The translations under genes and the position numbers were made by a program. Under the pieces are notes generated by a model that saw only the letters and a list, made by a program, of their open reading frames with translations, did not search any database and was not told the DNA's origin. Shown one piece after another: positions 25,614 through 36,002 of a stretch of DNA of 64,000 nt. Source of the stretch: Asinibacterium sp. OR53 (GTDB taxonomy: Bacteria; Bacteroidota; Bacteroidia; Chitinophagales; Chitinophagaceae); assembly GCF_000515315.1 (NCBI RefSeq), contig NZ_KI911562.1:3195220-3259219 (forward strand), read 5' to 3'. Positions within the stretch are counted from its first letter, which is position 1, and the number at the start of each line of letters is the position of its first letter.

Positions 25614-28421
25614 ATGCAACGGATAAAGATGCTGCTCGTTCTTCTGCTGGTTGTTGTACAACTAGCTGCACAAAACAAAACAGTAAAAGACAAAGTACTG
25701 CCGGTTTCGCCGGAAGTTAAAATAGGCAAGCTTTCCAATGGCCTCACTTATTATATCCGTAAAAACCAGGAACCAAAAAACAGGGCGGAACTGAGACTGG
25801 TGGTCAATGCCGGATCTACACTGGAGAGCGATAAACAGGTAGGTCTTGCGCACTTCGTTGAGCACATGTGTTTCAATGGTACGAAACATTTCAAGAAACA
25901 AGAGCTGGTGGACTTCCTCGAAAAAAGCGGCGTGAATTTCGGCGCCGACCTGAATGCTTACACCAGTTTCGACGAAACGGTATATGAACTACAGGTGCCT
26001 ACGGATAGTCCTGTTGTATACCGACAGGCTTTGCAGATACTGGAAGACTGGGCACACCTCGTTAGCTTTGAGCATACCGAAATAGACAAAGAGCGCGGTG
26101 TAATTGTAGAGGAATGGCGATTGGGCCGCGGCGCCGATGCCAGGCTCCGTGATAAATATTTCCCGGTCATGTTAAAGGGATCACAGTATGCCAAGCGACT
26201 GCCCATTGGCACCAAGGAAAATATTGATACAGCGCATTACAATACGCTCACCAGTTTTTATAAAGACTGGTACCGCCCCGATCTGCAAGCGGTGATTGTA
26301 GTAGGCGATGTGGATGTAGCGGAAACAGAGCGGATGATCAAAGAGCATTTCGCGAAAATACCCAGGGCTGTCAATCCCAAACCAAGGAAAAAATTCAGCA
26401 TTCCCTCTCATACAGAAACCAGGGTATCCATCCTTACCGATCCGGAGCAACCTTATAACGTGGTACAGATCTATTATACCCAACCGGAAATACCTGCTGC
26501 CAAAACAGAGAGTGAATACCGTGCGTCTATTGTACGCGGACTGTTCAATCAAATGATGAGCAGCAGGCTGGATGAGATCGCACAAAAGCCCGATGCACCC
26601 TTCCTTTTCGGAAGCAGTAGCTATGGTAGTTTCATTGGCGATAAAGATGCTTTCAGTTTGCTGGCCGTAGCCAAAACAGGTAAAGACATTGCCGCTTCCA
26701 TGGAAACCCTCGTAACAGAGAATGAAAGGGTAAGGCAATACGGTTTCGTACAAAGCGAACTGGACCGTGCCGTTAAATCCAGCATGTCGTACATAGAGAA
26801 CCTGTACAAAGAACGCAACAAGACCAAATCGGCAGAGTTGCTGCAGGAACTGGTACGTAATTATTTGAAACAGGAATCTATCCCCGGTATTGAATATGAG
26901 TATGGATTATACCAGAAATTCCTACCTACCATCACCCTGCAGGAAGTCAACAGCCTGATTAGCCGGTGGATCAAAAAGACCGATCGTTCTATTATCGTTA
27001 CTGCACCCGAAAAAGAAAAAAACAACCTGATCAGCAGTACGGCTGCATTGGATATACTGAACAAACCTTTGGGCTCGTTAAAAAAGTATGAAGATAAAAT
27101 GGCAACAGGTCCGTTATTGCCGGTTGCACCCGTTCCGGGCAAAATAACGGCCGAGAAACAATACGAATCCATTGGTACTACTGAATGGACTTTATCGAAC
27201 GGTGCGCATGTTGTGCTCAAACCTACCACATTTAAAAACGACGATATCCAATTCTCGGCCATCAGTTGGGGCGGTACTTCACTTTACAGCGATGCCGACT
27301 ATATGAATGCAACCAACGCCTCATTGATTGCATTAACAGGTGGCATGGGCAACCTGGATATACAAAGCCTGCAAAAAGAAATGGCGGGAAAGAACTGCAC
27401 CGTAGCGCCTTCCATGAGTAATTACATGCAGGGCATGAATGGCAGCAGCACCACGAAAGACCTGGAAACAGCCATGCAGTTGTTATACGGCTATTTTGTA
27501 GCGCCACGTAAAGACAGCAGTATGTTCAAAGTAGTACAGCAGCAGATGCAGGTACAGTTGGCGAATAAGGATAAAAACCCGGCCAGTGTATTTGGCGATA
27601 CAGTGGGCTATGTAATGGGTAATTATCACCCGAGGCGCAAACCTGTTACGCTGGAAGCAGTGAAACAACTGGAGCTTGACCGCGCATTTAATATTTATAA
27701 AGAAAGGTTCTCTAACGGCGGACAATTCCTGTTTACGTTTGTAGGCAATTTCACGTTGGACAGTATCAGGCCGCTGGTTGAAAAATATATTGCCTCTCTC
27801 CCGTCCACCGGCAAACAAGACACCTGGAAAGACGTAGGTCTGCGTTATCCGCAAGGCGTCATCAACAAAGTGGTGAAAAAAGGAAAAGAAAGCAAAGCCA
27901 GTGTACGGTTGTATTTCACCGGCAACAGCGCTGCTTTCAACGACCTCGACGAACTGCAAATTGGCCAGTTGTGTAAAGCATTGGGCATCCGTTTGAGAGA
28001 AGTGCTGCGTGAAGACGCAGGTGGCGTATACGGTGTAAGCGTTTCGGGTGGATTGAGCAGAGAACCGGTGAACAATTACAGCATCGGTATACAGTTTGGT
28101 TGCGCACCCGAAAACGTAGACAAGCTGATAGGACTAACCATGGATGAAATCAATCATACCAAGTCCAACGGCGTTGCCCCGGTCAACATTGAAAAAGTGA
28201 TAGCCGAACAAACCCGTGGCCTCGAAACCGAGTTCAAGGAAAACAGTTATTGGCGTTACAAACTGGAACAGCAGATCTTCCGCAAGCAAAATCCCGAAAA
28301 AATACTGGAAGCGCCGCAACTCGTTAAGAAAATTACCGTAGAGCGCACGAAAGAACTTGCGAATCAATATTTCAATGAAGCCAATATGGCCAAATTTGTC
28401 TTACTGCCTGAGGATAAATAA
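25614..28421 (+). CDS. M16 family zinc metallopeptidase (two-lobed, exported)
   Basis: 935 residues with a short N-terminal signal (MLLVLLLVVVQLAAQ), so it acts in the envelope. The inverted zinc motif HxxEH is H80-FVE-H84 in LAHFVEHMCFNGTKHF, followed by YTSFDETVYEL and ERGVIVEEWRLG, where the third ligand lies. A second M16 unit (about 520-900) lacks the zinc motif, as is usual for pitrilysin-type pairs fused in one chain; EVLREDAGGVYGVSVSG is its typical R/Y region. It degrades peptides; the natural substrate is unknown. It is a single gene. Confidence 0.92.
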   Translation: MQRIKMLLVLLLVVVQLAAQNKTVKDKVLPVSPEVKIGKLSNGLTYYIRKNQEPKNRAELRLVVNAGSTLESDKQVGLAHFVEHMCFNGTKHFKKQELVDFLEKSGVNFGADLNAYTSFDETVYELQVPTDSPVVYRQALQILEDWAHLVSFEHTEIDKERGVIVEEWRLGRGADARLRDKYFPVMLKGSQYAKRLPIGTKENIDTAHYNTLTSFYKDWYRPDLQAVIVVGDVDVAETERMIKEHFAKIPRAVNPKPRKKFSIPSHTETRVSILTDPEQPYNVVQIYYTQPEIPAAKTESEYRASIVRGLFNQMMSSRLDEIAQKPDAPFLFGSSSYGSFIGDKDAFSLLAVAKTGKDIAASMETLVTENERVRQYGFVQSELDRAVKSSMSYIENLYKERNKTKSAELLQELVRNYLKQESIPGIEYEYGLYQKFLPTITLQEVNSLISRWIKKTDRSIIVTAPEKEKNNLISSTAALDILNKPLGSLKKYEDKMATGPLLPVAPVPGKITAEKQYESIGTTEWTLSNGAHVVLKPTTFKNDDIQFSAISWGGTSLYSDADYMNATNASLIALTGGMGNLDIQSLQKEMAGKNCTVAPSMSNYMQGMNGSSTTKDLETAMQLLYGYFVAPRKDSSMFKVVQQQMQVQLANKDKNPASVFGDTVGYVMGNYHPRRKPVTLEAVKQLELDRAFNIYKERFSNGGQFLFTFVGNFTLDSIRPLVEKYIASLPSTGKQDTWKDVGLRYPQGVINKVVKKGKESKASVRLYFTGNSAAFNDLDELQIGQLCKALGIRLREVLREDAGGVYGVSVSGGLSREPVNNYSIGIQFGCAPENVDKLIGLTMDEINHTKSNGVAPVNIEKVIAEQTRGLETEFKENSYWRYKLEQQIFRKQNPEKILEAPQLVKKITVERTKELANQYFNEANMAKFVLLPEDK

Positions 28422-28432
28422 AAATGCCTGGT

Positions 28433-28475
28433 CGTCATCCTGAGCAATGTCACCCTGAGCGAGCGAAGGATGACG
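28433..28475. repeat. REP-like palindrome, second copy
   Basis: CGTCATCC and GGATGACG arms with CTGAGC and GAGCGAAGG inside, between the convergent M16 peptidase and glgC genes. It has the same sequence core as the element at 603-686 and may be a two-way terminator. Confidence 0.65.
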
Positions 28476-28487
28476 ATCAAACATTTT

Positions 28488-29774
28488 TTATCCAATTACA
28501 AAACCATCCGGCAGAATAGCCATCTTCTTCACCACCACAATACCGTCTTTCACCGCATACAAAGGATGGTCTGTATTAGCCAGGTGATCTCCTCCGTTGA
28601 TCTGAACGGCATTGCCAATGCGGCAATTCTTATCTATGATCGCATTCTTGATAAAGCAACGTTCGCCAATGCCCATCCTGGGTATTCCTTTGGAATCATC
28701 CGTGCTCATTTCTTCAATGGTTTCATACCCGTCGTTACCCATAACATAACTGTTAACGATGGTAGTACCGGCTCCTATGCGCGAACGGATGCCTACGATA
28801 CATTGTTCCAGCCTGCTGGCATGGATAATGGACCCTTCCGCGATCAGGGTTTTTTCCAGCGTGGTGCCACTGATCTTGGCAGGAGGCAACATGCGGGAGC
28901 GGCTATACACCGTCTTGGTATGATCGAATAAATTGAAAGGTGGAATATCCTGTGTCAGCGCCAGGTTGGCTTCGAAGAAGGAATAGATGTTCCCGATATC
29001 GGTCCAGTAACCATCATACTGGTAGCTGATCACTTTATAATTTGCAATGGAATCGGGGATGATCTCTTTCCCGAAATCTGTTGCTTGCGGATGTACTTCA
29101 TTAAGCAGGTGATACAGCATTTTCTTACTGAAAATATAAATACCCATCGAGGCCTGGTAATGCCTGCCTGCCTGCTGCATCTCGGCCCCGGTGTCGCTTA
29201 CCCAATCGGGCAACAACTCTTTTTTCGGTTTCTCAATGAAAGATGTAATGAAGCTCTTCGCATCCGCTTTCATGATACCGAACTCCGTTGCTTCCCTTTC
29301 CGTTACTGGAATAGTAGCAATGGAGATATCCGCTTCACTTGTTCTGTGCGCCTTGAGCATTTCGGTAAAATCCATCTGGTACAACTGGTCACCACTCAGG
29401 ATAAGTACATACTCGAAATCGTGGTTCGAAATATGCCGGAGCGATTGTCGCACCGCATCGGCCGTACCCTGGAACCAACCGCTGTTTTCGGGTGTTTGTT
29501 CGGCAGCCAGTATGTCTACAAAACCAGTACTGAAGGCGCTGAATAAATAAGTATTCTTGATGTGCTTGTTCAACGATGCCGAGTTGAACTGGGTAAGCAC
29601 GAACATGCGATTGATATCGCTGTTGATACAATTGCTGATAGGGATATCAACGAGGCGGTATTTACCGGCAATTGGTACAGCGGGTTTGGATCGGCTCGCG
29701 GTAAGCGGGAACAGTCTTGTTCCGGCGCCTCCTCCCAGGATCACGGCCAGAACTGATTTTGAAATCGTACTCAT
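28488..29774 (-). CDS. glgC: Glucose-1-phosphate adenylyltransferase
   Basis: 428 residues. It makes ADP-glucose from ATP and glucose 1-phosphate for glycogen synthesis. The nucleotide-binding loop is LGGGAGTRLFPLT (about residues 13-25), then KPAVPIAGKYRLVDIPISN, LSGDQLYQMD, the sugar-phosphate site FIEKPK and GIYIFSKKML; a left-handed beta-helix domain forms the C-terminus. It lies 20 bp behind glgA in the same operon. Regulation by metabolites such as fructose 1,6-bisphosphate is known for the family but not visible here. Confidence 0.96.
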   Translation of the reverse strand: MSTISKSVLAVILGGGAGTRLFPLTASRSKPAVPIAGKYRLVDIPISNCINSDINRMFVLTQFNSASLNKHIKNTYLFSAFSTGFVDILAAEQTPENSGWFQGTADAVRQSLRHISNHDFEYVLILSGDQLYQMDFTEMLKAHRTSEADISIATIPVTEREATEFGIMKADAKSFITSFIEKPKKELLPDWVSDTGAEMQQAGRHYQASMGIYIFSKKMLYHLLNEVHPQATDFGKEIIPDSIANYKVISYQYDGYWTDIGNIYSFFEANLALTQDIPPFNLFDHTKTVYSRSRMLPPAKISGTTLEKTLIAEGSIIHASRLEQCIVGIRSRIGAGTTIVNSYVMGNDGYETIEEMSTDDSKGIPRMGIGERCFIKNAIIDKNCRIGNAVQINGGDHLANTDHPLYAVKDGIVVVKKMAILPDGFVIG

Positions 29775-29794
29775 CGTATAGCGGTTTTATTAGG

Positions 29795-31210
29795 TTATCG
29801 TAATGACCTGTACAGCTTCAGGTATGCTTCTACTACAGATTCCCAGCTGTGGTCTATTTCCATCATCTGCTTGCGCATCGTATCCAAATGCGCCGGGTGT
29901 TGGTATACCGATACGGCACGGCTGATCGAATAGTCGATGTCTTCAATATTCGCATGGTTGAAGCGGATACCAAACCCACCGGGATCGCCCATATCCGTCA
30001 CCGTATCCTGCAAACCACCTGTACTTCTCACAATGGGAACGGTTCCATAACGCATGGCATACATCTGGTTGAGTCCGCATGGCTCCACCCTGCTGGGCAT
30101 CAACAAAAAATCAGCGCCGGCATACATCAGGTGACTCAATGCTTCATCATATCCTATCACCACATTGAACACATCGGCATAAGGCTCTTTCATTTGCTGG
30201 AACTGCCATTCCACCTGCGTTTCGCCACTGCCCAGTACGAGGAAAGAAGCCTGGCCCTGTGTGTGATCAATGGCCACACGGATCGCATCGGGTAATACAT
30301 CGGCCGCTTTTTCGCCCACGAGCCGGCCAATGAAAACAAATAATGGTTTGTTGGGATCCAAACCAAACCGCCTGCACAATAACTCTTTATTCTGCTGCTT
30401 GCCTGTCTTTGCGGTGGCAACAGAAAAATGATGATCGAGGTATTTATCCGTTTCAGGATCCCATACTTCATTATCGATTCCGTTGAGAATGCCCACACAT
30501 TTTCCCTTTTCGTATTCGAATAATTTTTCCAGTCCGTTCGAATTCGAGCGCAGCTCATCCATATAACTATGGCTCACGGTGGTTACTTTATCGGCGCACT
30601 TGATGCCCGATGCCAATGGATTAATATTACCGTTCCAATCCAGCATGCCCCTTTTCCACAGGTCCCACCGCGGTATATACTTACTCTGGTCCCACCCCAT
30701 CCATCCCTGGTATTGGGCATTGTGAATGGTAAGCACGGTGGGGATAGATGCCAGCTTCCGGTAATCATAGCAATGCTGCATCATGAAGGGCAGCAGACCG
30801 GCATGATAGTCGTGGCAGTGCAGCACGCGGGGTTTGTGCTCCCAACTGCTCATCCAGTTCACTACAGCGATCTGGAAGGCTGTGAAACGCTCCACATCAT
30901 CATCATACCCATATATCCGGTGCCGGTCGAGCAGCCCGTTGATGTCTACCAGGTAAAGGTCGAACCCCAGCTTATTGGTGGTTTCCTTGATGATGGTATA
31001 GTCGAAAAACCAGTTTCCCAGGTTGGAACTTCCTTTGAAATCTACCGTCCACTCGTTGTCGTATAAGAACTTGGTCCGGTACATGGGCATCACCACTTTG
31101 GCTACATGCCCCGCTTTGCATTGGTATTTGGGTAAAGCCCCTACTACATCGCCTAATCCGCCCGCTTTGGCTACGGGATAACACTCTGCACTGACATGAA
31201 TGATCTCCAT
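29795..31210 (-). CDS. glgA: Glycogen synthase (ADP-glucose type, GT5)
   Basis: 471 residues. It elongates alpha-1,4-glucan from ADP-glucose. The ADP-glucose motif is AKAGGLGDVVGALP with K15; the nucleotide-binding C-terminal lobe shows LFVFIGRLVGEKAADVLPDA and PSRVEPCGLNQMYAMRYGTVPIVRSTGGLQDTV is recognisable with its E-x7-E region. It is first in an operon with glgC and divergent from a sugar transporter-glucokinase operon, so the two operons together cover glucose entry and storage. Confidence 0.96.
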   Translation of the reverse strand: MEIIHVSAECYPVAKAGGLGDVVGALPKYQCKAGHVAKVVMPMYRTKFLYDNEWTVDFKGSSNLGNWFFDYTIIKETTNKLGFDLYLVDINGLLDRHRIYGYDDDVERFTAFQIAVVNWMSSWEHKPRVLHCHDYHAGLLPFMMQHCYDYRKLASIPTVLTIHNAQYQGWMGWDQSKYIPRWDLWKRGMLDWNGNINPLASGIKCADKVTTVSHSYMDELRSNSNGLEKLFEYEKGKCVGILNGIDNEVWDPETDKYLDHHFSVATAKTGKQQNKELLCRRFGLDPNKPLFVFIGRLVGEKAADVLPDAIRVAIDHTQGQASFLVLGSGETQVEWQFQQMKEPYADVFNVVIGYDEALSHLMYAGADFLLMPSRVEPCGLNQMYAMRYGTVPIVRSTGGLQDTVTDMGDPGGFGIRFNHANIEDIDYSISRAVSVYQHPAHLDTMRKQMMEIDHSWESVVEAYLKLYRSLR

Positions 31211-31326
31211 GAGACGCTTTTGAAAGATTTGCTCTGAAGTTAGTAACTAAAAGCATTCATTCAATTCTCGTATTTAAATTTTTCCATCTTATTTTTGATT
31301 ATTTTGCAGCCCCTGTCTAAAACAGC

Positions 31327-32784
31327 TTGTCTACCATGAACCAACAAACCAAATGGTCGCAGTTCGGCACCCTCATTTCTGTTTTCTTTTTCTGGGGATT
31401 TGTAGCCGCGAGTAACGACATACTCATTCCGGTATTTAAAAAAGCTTTTAACCTGTCGCAGGCGCAGAGCATGCTGGTATCTGTGGCTTTTTATGTAGCC
31501 TACACCGTAGGGTCGCTTATTTATTTTGGCATATCTAAAACGATTAAGCACGACCTGCTGAATAAAATGGGTTATAAAAACGGCATTGCCCTTGGGCTCC
31601 TTATTTCAGCTATTGGTACACTGCTGTTCTATCCTGCGGCCAACAGTTCTTCTTTTACATTGATGATTACCGGGCTGTTTGTAGTAGGATTGGGTTTTTC
31701 GCTTCAGCAGATTGCTGCCAACCCACTCGCCATTGTGATCGGCGATCCCAAAACTGGTTCACAAAGACTAAACATGGCAGGAGGTATCAATAACTTCGGT
31801 ACCACCATCGGCCCATTACTGGTAAGCTTTGCCATCTTCGGCAGTGTTACCAGTGGTTCCGGTACCGCCAGCATCGAAAGTGTGAAAGTGCCCTATCTCG
31901 TCCTCGGCGCCGCTTTCATCCTGGTGGCGTTGTTCTTTAAGTTTTCATCCATCCCCAATAAAATTGACCTGGAAGATGTGGCAGCACACGAGGCCGACAG
32001 TGAAAAGCAGGTGATGCACCGGTCTTCGGCTATTCAATACCCTCAACTTTGGCTGGGCATGATCGGCATATTCGTATATGTAGGCGTGGAAGTGGCCACC
32101 GCCGCCAACCTGCCCGAATACATGCGGCAGCATATGAACATTCCTACAGATAAGATCGCACCCTTCGTATCGCTCTATTGGGCCAGTCTTATGATGGGTC
32201 GCTGGACTGCGTCTGTGGGTGCATTCAGTGTGAGCATGGGAGCTAAAAAAATTCTTAATTTTCTCATGCCTTACCTGGCATTTGCCGTTTTCCTTGCGGT
32301 GAACGCTATTGCCCGGCACGATATCAGCTCCTTTTATGTATACGGTTTTGTGATCATTGCCATGATCATAGGTGATATCCTCAGCAAAGGTAATCCTGCA
32401 CGGATGTTATTGATCTTTGCATCGATGGGCATTACAGCATTAGTGATCGGCATGCTCTCAGAAGGCAAGACCAGTGTGTTTGCATTCATCAGTGTTGGAC
32501 TTTTCTGCAGTACATTGTGGCCCTGTATTTTCACCCTGGCCATCGCCGGTCTGGGTAAACATACCAACCAGGGAAGCAGCATGCTCATTATGATGATTAT
32601 GGGAGGCGGACTGGTGAGTTTACTGCAAGGATGGGTAGCTTCGGATCATATATTGGGCATCCGGTATAGCTATGTGGTAGGCGTAGCGTGTTTTGCTTAC
32701 CTTGCGTTTTACGCAATCCGTTCAAAAGCTATTTTGAAAGCACAGGGAATTGATTATGATATAAAAACAAGTGGAGCTCATTAA
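31327..32784 (+). CDS. MFS sugar transporter (FucP/GluP-like)
   Basis: 485 residues, about 12 membrane helices. The family mark is FFFWGFVAASNDILIPVFKKAFNLSQAQSMLV near residues 17-48, and the conserved loops GLGFSLQQIAANPLAIVIGDP and WPCIFTLAIAGLGKHTNQGS follow. Relatives import L-fucose, glucose/galactose or N-acetylglucosamine with protons. With a ROK sugar kinase 11 bp downstream, glucose or an amino sugar is likely. A TTATTTTG -7-like element precedes the start by a few dozen bases. Confidence 0.9.
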   Translation: MSTMNQQTKWSQFGTLISVFFFWGFVAASNDILIPVFKKAFNLSQAQSMLVSVAFYVAYTVGSLIYFGISKTIKHDLLNKMGYKNGIALGLLISAIGTLLFYPAANSSSFTLMITGLFVVGLGFSLQQIAANPLAIVIGDPKTGSQRLNMAGGINNFGTTIGPLLVSFAIFGSVTSGSGTASIESVKVPYLVLGAAFILVALFFKFSSIPNKIDLEDVAAHEADSEKQVMHRSSAIQYPQLWLGMIGIFVYVGVEVATAANLPEYMRQHMNIPTDKIAPFVSLYWASLMMGRWTASVGAFSVSMGAKKILNFLMPYLAFAVFLAVNAIARHDISSFYVYGFVIIAMIIGDILSKGNPARMLLIFASMGITALVIGMLSEGKTSVFAFISVGLFCSTLWPCIFTLAIAGLGKHTNQGSSMLIMMIMGGGLVSLLQGWVASDHILGIRYSYVVGVACFAYLAFYAIRSKAILKAQGIDYDIKTSGAH

Positions 32785-32795
32785 AAAAAATATAC

Positions 32796-33764
32796 ATGGT
32801 GAAGAAAACGCAGGGTGTAGAGCCTTTGGCTATTGGAATCGATATCGGTGGCACCAACACCAAATTCGGAATTGTAGATGAAGTAGGTAATATACTTTTC
32901 TCGAGCGATATGTCAACCCGGATTCACAAAGATGTGAACAGTTTCATTGACGAGTTATACAACAACCTGCATCCTTTCATTGAGCAGGCCGGCGGCATAG
33001 GCCGCATCAAAGGGATCGGCGTAGGCGCTCCCAACGGTAATTATTACACCGGCACCATTGAATACGCACCCAACCTGCCCTGGAAAGGCATTATCCCATT
33101 GGGTAAGCTGATCGAAGACAAGTTCAAAATACCCGCGATCATCACCAATGATGCCAATGCAGCTGCACTGGGTGAAATGATGTATGGTGCGGCACAGGGC
33201 ATGAAGGACTTTATCATGATCACACTGGGCACCGGTGTGGGCAGCGGTATCGTAGCCAATGGGCACCTTATATACGGGCATGATGGTTTTGCCGGTGAAC
33301 TCGGACATACCATCATCATACCAGACGGCCGCCTGCACGAAGGCACCGGTAAAAAAGGATCACTGGAAAGTTATGCATCTGCAACAGGCGTACGCCTCAC
33401 CGCGTTGGAATTCCTGGAGAAAAGCCCCAAACCCAGCCTGCTTCGCGCCCTACCGCAAGACAGCATTGACTCCAAAGCAGTACACGATGCCGCCATGGAA
33501 GGCGATGAACTGGCCAAAGAAATATTTGAATATACCGGTAAGATATTGGGCATCGCCCTGGCGAACTTTGTCATGTTCTCCAGTCCGGAAGCTATTATTC
33601 TTTTCGGAGGCCTTACCAAAGCTGGTGATATGATACTGAAACCTACGCGCGAAAGCATGGAAAACACCCTCATACAGGTGTTCCAGAATAAAGTGCGGAT
33701 TTTGGTGAGTCACCTTAAATCGGCAGATGCTGCTATACTAGGAGCGTCGGCGTTGGTGTGGTAA
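32796..33764 (+). CDS. ROK family sugar kinase (glucokinase-like)
   Basis: 322 residues. The phosphate-1 motif is [17 protein letters not shown], then [17 protein letters not shown] and [14 protein letters not shown]. It phosphorylates glucose or a related sugar with ATP. The ROK zinc site is altered: GELGHT keeps its His, but the CxCGxxGC part reads [12 protein letters not shown] with no cysteine. It is second in an operon with the MFS transporter. Its last 32 bases overlap the end of the convergent lipA gene. Confidence 0.9.
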   Translation: MVKKTQGVEPLAIGIDIGGTNTKFGIVDEVGNILFSSDMSTRIHKDVNSFIDELYNNLHPFIEQAGGIGRIKGIGVGAPNGNYYTGTIEYAPNLPWKGIIPLGKLIEDKFKIPAIITNDANAAALGEMMYGAAQGMKDFIMITLGTGVGSGIVANGHLIYGHDGFAGELGHTIIIPDGRLHEGTGKKGSLESYASATGVRLTALEFLEKSPKPSLLRALPQDSIDSKAVHDAAMEGDELAKEIFEYTGKILGIALANFVMFSSPEAIILFGGLTKAGDMILKPTRESMENTLIQVFQNKVRILVSHLKSADAAILGASALVW

Positions 33765-34683
33765 GTTTTTCCTGCATCCATTTTTCTTTTCCCCATCCGG
33801 GTATGACGTGTTTTTCACTATGGTAAGAGGAACGCACCAGCGGACCACTCTCTACATAATCAAAACCGAGCTCATATCCTATTTCACGCAGTTCAGCAAA
33901 CTCATCGGGATGCACGAAACGCTGAACAGCTAAATGTTTTTTGGTAGGTTGCAGGTATTGCCCCAGGGTAAGTACATCACAACCTACTGTAAGCAGGTCT
34001 TCCATACTTTGGATCACTTCTTCTTTGGTCTCTCCCAGTCCCAGCATGATACCCGTTTTGGTACGCATGCCTCCTTCTTTCAACATACGCAACACATCGA
34101 GACTGCGACGGTATTTAGCCTGTATGCGTACCTGCCTGGTTAAACGCTCTACTGTTTCCATATTATGACTCACCACTTCAGGCGCAGCATCGATGATGCG
34201 TTGCACCTGTTCTGCATTGCCCCTGAAATCGGGGATCAACGTTTCGAGCGTGGTACCCGGGTTGAGGGCTTTGACCGCTTTGATGGTATTGAACCATATA
34301 ATGGATCCGCCGTCTTTGAGCTCGTCGCGGTCTACACTCGTAATCACGGCATGCTTTACCGTCATCAGGTGAATGGCTTCCGCTACACGCTGCGGCTCAT
34401 CCCAATCCACCGGTTCGGGCCTGCCGGTGGCTACGGCACAAAAACCACAACTGCGGGTACAGATATTGCCCAGTATCATGAAAGTGGCAGTGCCTTCGCT
34501 CCAGCATTCGCCCATATTCGGGCAATTGCCGCTTTCACAAATGGTATGTAATTTATGGGTATCCACCAGTCCGCGTACGTGCTTATAACTGGCGCCAATA
34601 GGCAGCTTTACACGAAGCCAATTGGGTTTTTGAAGTTTATGTTCGTTGGTATCAACTTTGGGAACTACGGGTAACTCTTGCAT
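33733..34683 (-). CDS. lipA: Lipoyl synthase
   Basis: 316 residues. This radical-SAM enzyme inserts two sulfurs into octanoyl-protein to form the lipoyl group of 2-oxoacid dehydrogenases and the glycine cleavage H protein. The auxiliary cluster is C49, C54 and C60 ([12 protein letters not shown]); the radical-SAM cluster is C75, C79 and C82 (CTRSCGFC). The C-terminal RSSY motif (VRSSYHS) supplies the conserved serine ligand. It is a single gene, not linked to lipB here. Confidence 0.97.
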   Translation of the reverse strand: MQELPVVPKVDTNEHKLQKPNWLRVKLPIGASYKHVRGLVDTHKLHTICESGNCPNMGECWSEGTATFMILGNICTRSCGFCAVATGRPEPVDWDEPQRVAEAIHLMTVKHAVITSVDRDELKDGGSIIWFNTIKAVKALNPGTTLETLIPDFRGNAEQVQRIIDAAPEVVSHNMETVERLTRQVRIQAKYRRSLDVLRMLKEGGMRTKTGIMLGLGETKEEVIQSMEDLLTVGCDVLTLGQYLQPTKKHLAVQRFVHPDEFAELREIGYELGFDYVESGPLVRSSYHSEKHVIPGWGKEKWMQEKLTTPTPTLLV

Positions 34684-34719
34684 GGAACGCCTCTTAATCT
34701 GGTTCTATGCAAAAATAAG

Positions 34720-35550
34720 TCACTTTCGCTTACCAAAAGTGAGGGCTATATAAGCGTTGAAAAAGAAGCTTTTATCGGGCACTTGCACCAGGATGGGCAT
34801 TTTCTGGGAATAATATTCGGCGTTCAGTCCCACTTCAATAGCCGAAAGCAATTCATTGTACCTTCCATAATCGAAGCGTAATGCAGTACGCAGGTGCGCT
34901 CCGGGCACTACCTGCACTTCGCCCCATCCCTTGAAAAACCCGCCGCTGCCGGTAATGATCGTAGGATCGAGGAACAGGCTATCGTTGCTGCCATTGTATT
35001 TGATGCTTTGCGCTTTGTTGCCGTCGTACTTATTTAGTATGTTGAGGTAATAAGGTTTGAGTAATCCGGCAGTAATACCGCCGCCATAAATGGCCGACAC
35101 AGCCACACCATTTTTATTGCCTTTACCCCCGATCAGTTTCTGCTGACCGAAGCCCAGTTTGAAATGATAAAAGTTATTGCGCTTACCATACACATAATTG
35201 GAGATGATGGTGAAGCCCGATCCATTGTTGTTGAAAGCGGAGCTTTTATCTTCTTTGGGATGTTTGTGTTCGCCAAACTCCATCCACCAAATATTAGTAG
35301 TAGTGATGGTCTTGTATTTACCATGCTCATAAAAAATACCCCATCCATCGGTGTTGAATTTGAAGCCATAAGCGTTCTGTTTCTGAAAAATGAGCGCGCC
35401 CTCTTCTTCCTGTTTGATCAACTGATTGATCCTTTCTTTTTTCTCAGCTTTTTTTTGCGCTTTTTCAGCGGCCTCTTTCGAAAGCTGCTTTTGTTGCGCC
35501 GATACGATCATGAAACCCAGTATGAACGGAATAAAAATTAGCTTCTTCAC
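34720..35550 (-). CDS. Exported protein, possible outer-membrane barrel, unknown function
   Basis: 276 residues starting at GTG: the signal peptide (V/M)KKLIFIPFILGFMIVSAQ begins exactly there, while the upstream ATG at 35604 lies inside the divergent OsmC gene. After the signal comes a charged, probably coiled-coil stretch rich in KKAEKK and QLIKQEEE (about residues 21-55), then a Gly/aromatic beta-rich part ending FNAYIALTFGKRK, with the terminal aromatic pattern common in outer-membrane barrels. No family is recognised. Localisation is inferred. Confidence 0.7.
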   Translation of the reverse strand: MKKLIFIPFILGFMIVSAQQKQLSKEAAEKAQKKAEKKERINQLIKQEEEGALIFQKQNAYGFKFNTDGWGIFYEHGKYKTITTTNIWWMEFGEHKHPKEDKSSAFNNNGSGFTIISNYVYGKRNNFYHFKLGFGQQKLIGGKGNKNGVAVSAIYGGGITAGLLKPYYLNILNKYDGNKAQSIKYNGSNDSLFLDPTIITGSGGFFKGWGEVQVVPGAHLRTALRFDYGRYNELLSAIEVGLNAEYYSQKMPILVQVPDKSFFFNAYIALTFGKRK

Positions 35551-35594
35551 ATCGTTTGGTTTGATAGCTGTAAATTTATGGCAAATTTGATGCA

Positions 35595-35999
35595 ATGACT
35601 TCACAAATTATTTATAAAGGTGATTTGCGTACCACTGCTACGCACCTGCAGAGCGGAACTGTTATAGAGACCGATGCGCCTACCGATAACCAGGGGAAGG
35701 GAGAACGTTTCTCTCCTACCGACCTTGTAGCGACAGCTTTGGGCACCTGTATGATTACTACCATGGCCATCAAGGCAAGAACGATGAATATTGAGTTGGA
35801 TGGGACCCGTGTGGATGTAACCAAAATAATGGTAAGCGACCCTCGTCGCGTTGGCAAGATCGTAGCACACATGTATATGCCTGCCGGCTTGCATGTAGAT
35901 GAAAAAACAAAAGAGATCCTCGAGAGAACGGCGCGCACCTGTCCTGTTGAAAGAAGCCTGCATCCCGATGTAGCGCTCGATATCGCTTTCTACTGGTAA
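35595..35999 (+). CDS. OsmC family protein (YhfA-like)
   Basis: 134 residues. OsmC-fold proteins are thiol peroxidases or of unknown thiol-redox role. The pattern ERFSPTDLVATALGTCMITTMA carries the first Cys, and RTARTCPVERSL the second. It is distinct in subfamily from the second OsmC protein at 46611. Single gene; its start overlaps the upstream open frame of the divergent exported protein, supporting the shorter start of that gene. Confidence 0.9.
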   Translation: MTSQIIYKGDLRTTATHLQSGTVIETDAPTDNQGKGERFSPTDLVATALGTCMITTMAIKARTMNIELDGTRVDVTKIMVSDPRRVGKIVAHMYMPAGLHVDEKTKEILERTARTCPVERSLHPDVALDIAFYW

Positions 36000-36002
36000 C
36001 CT

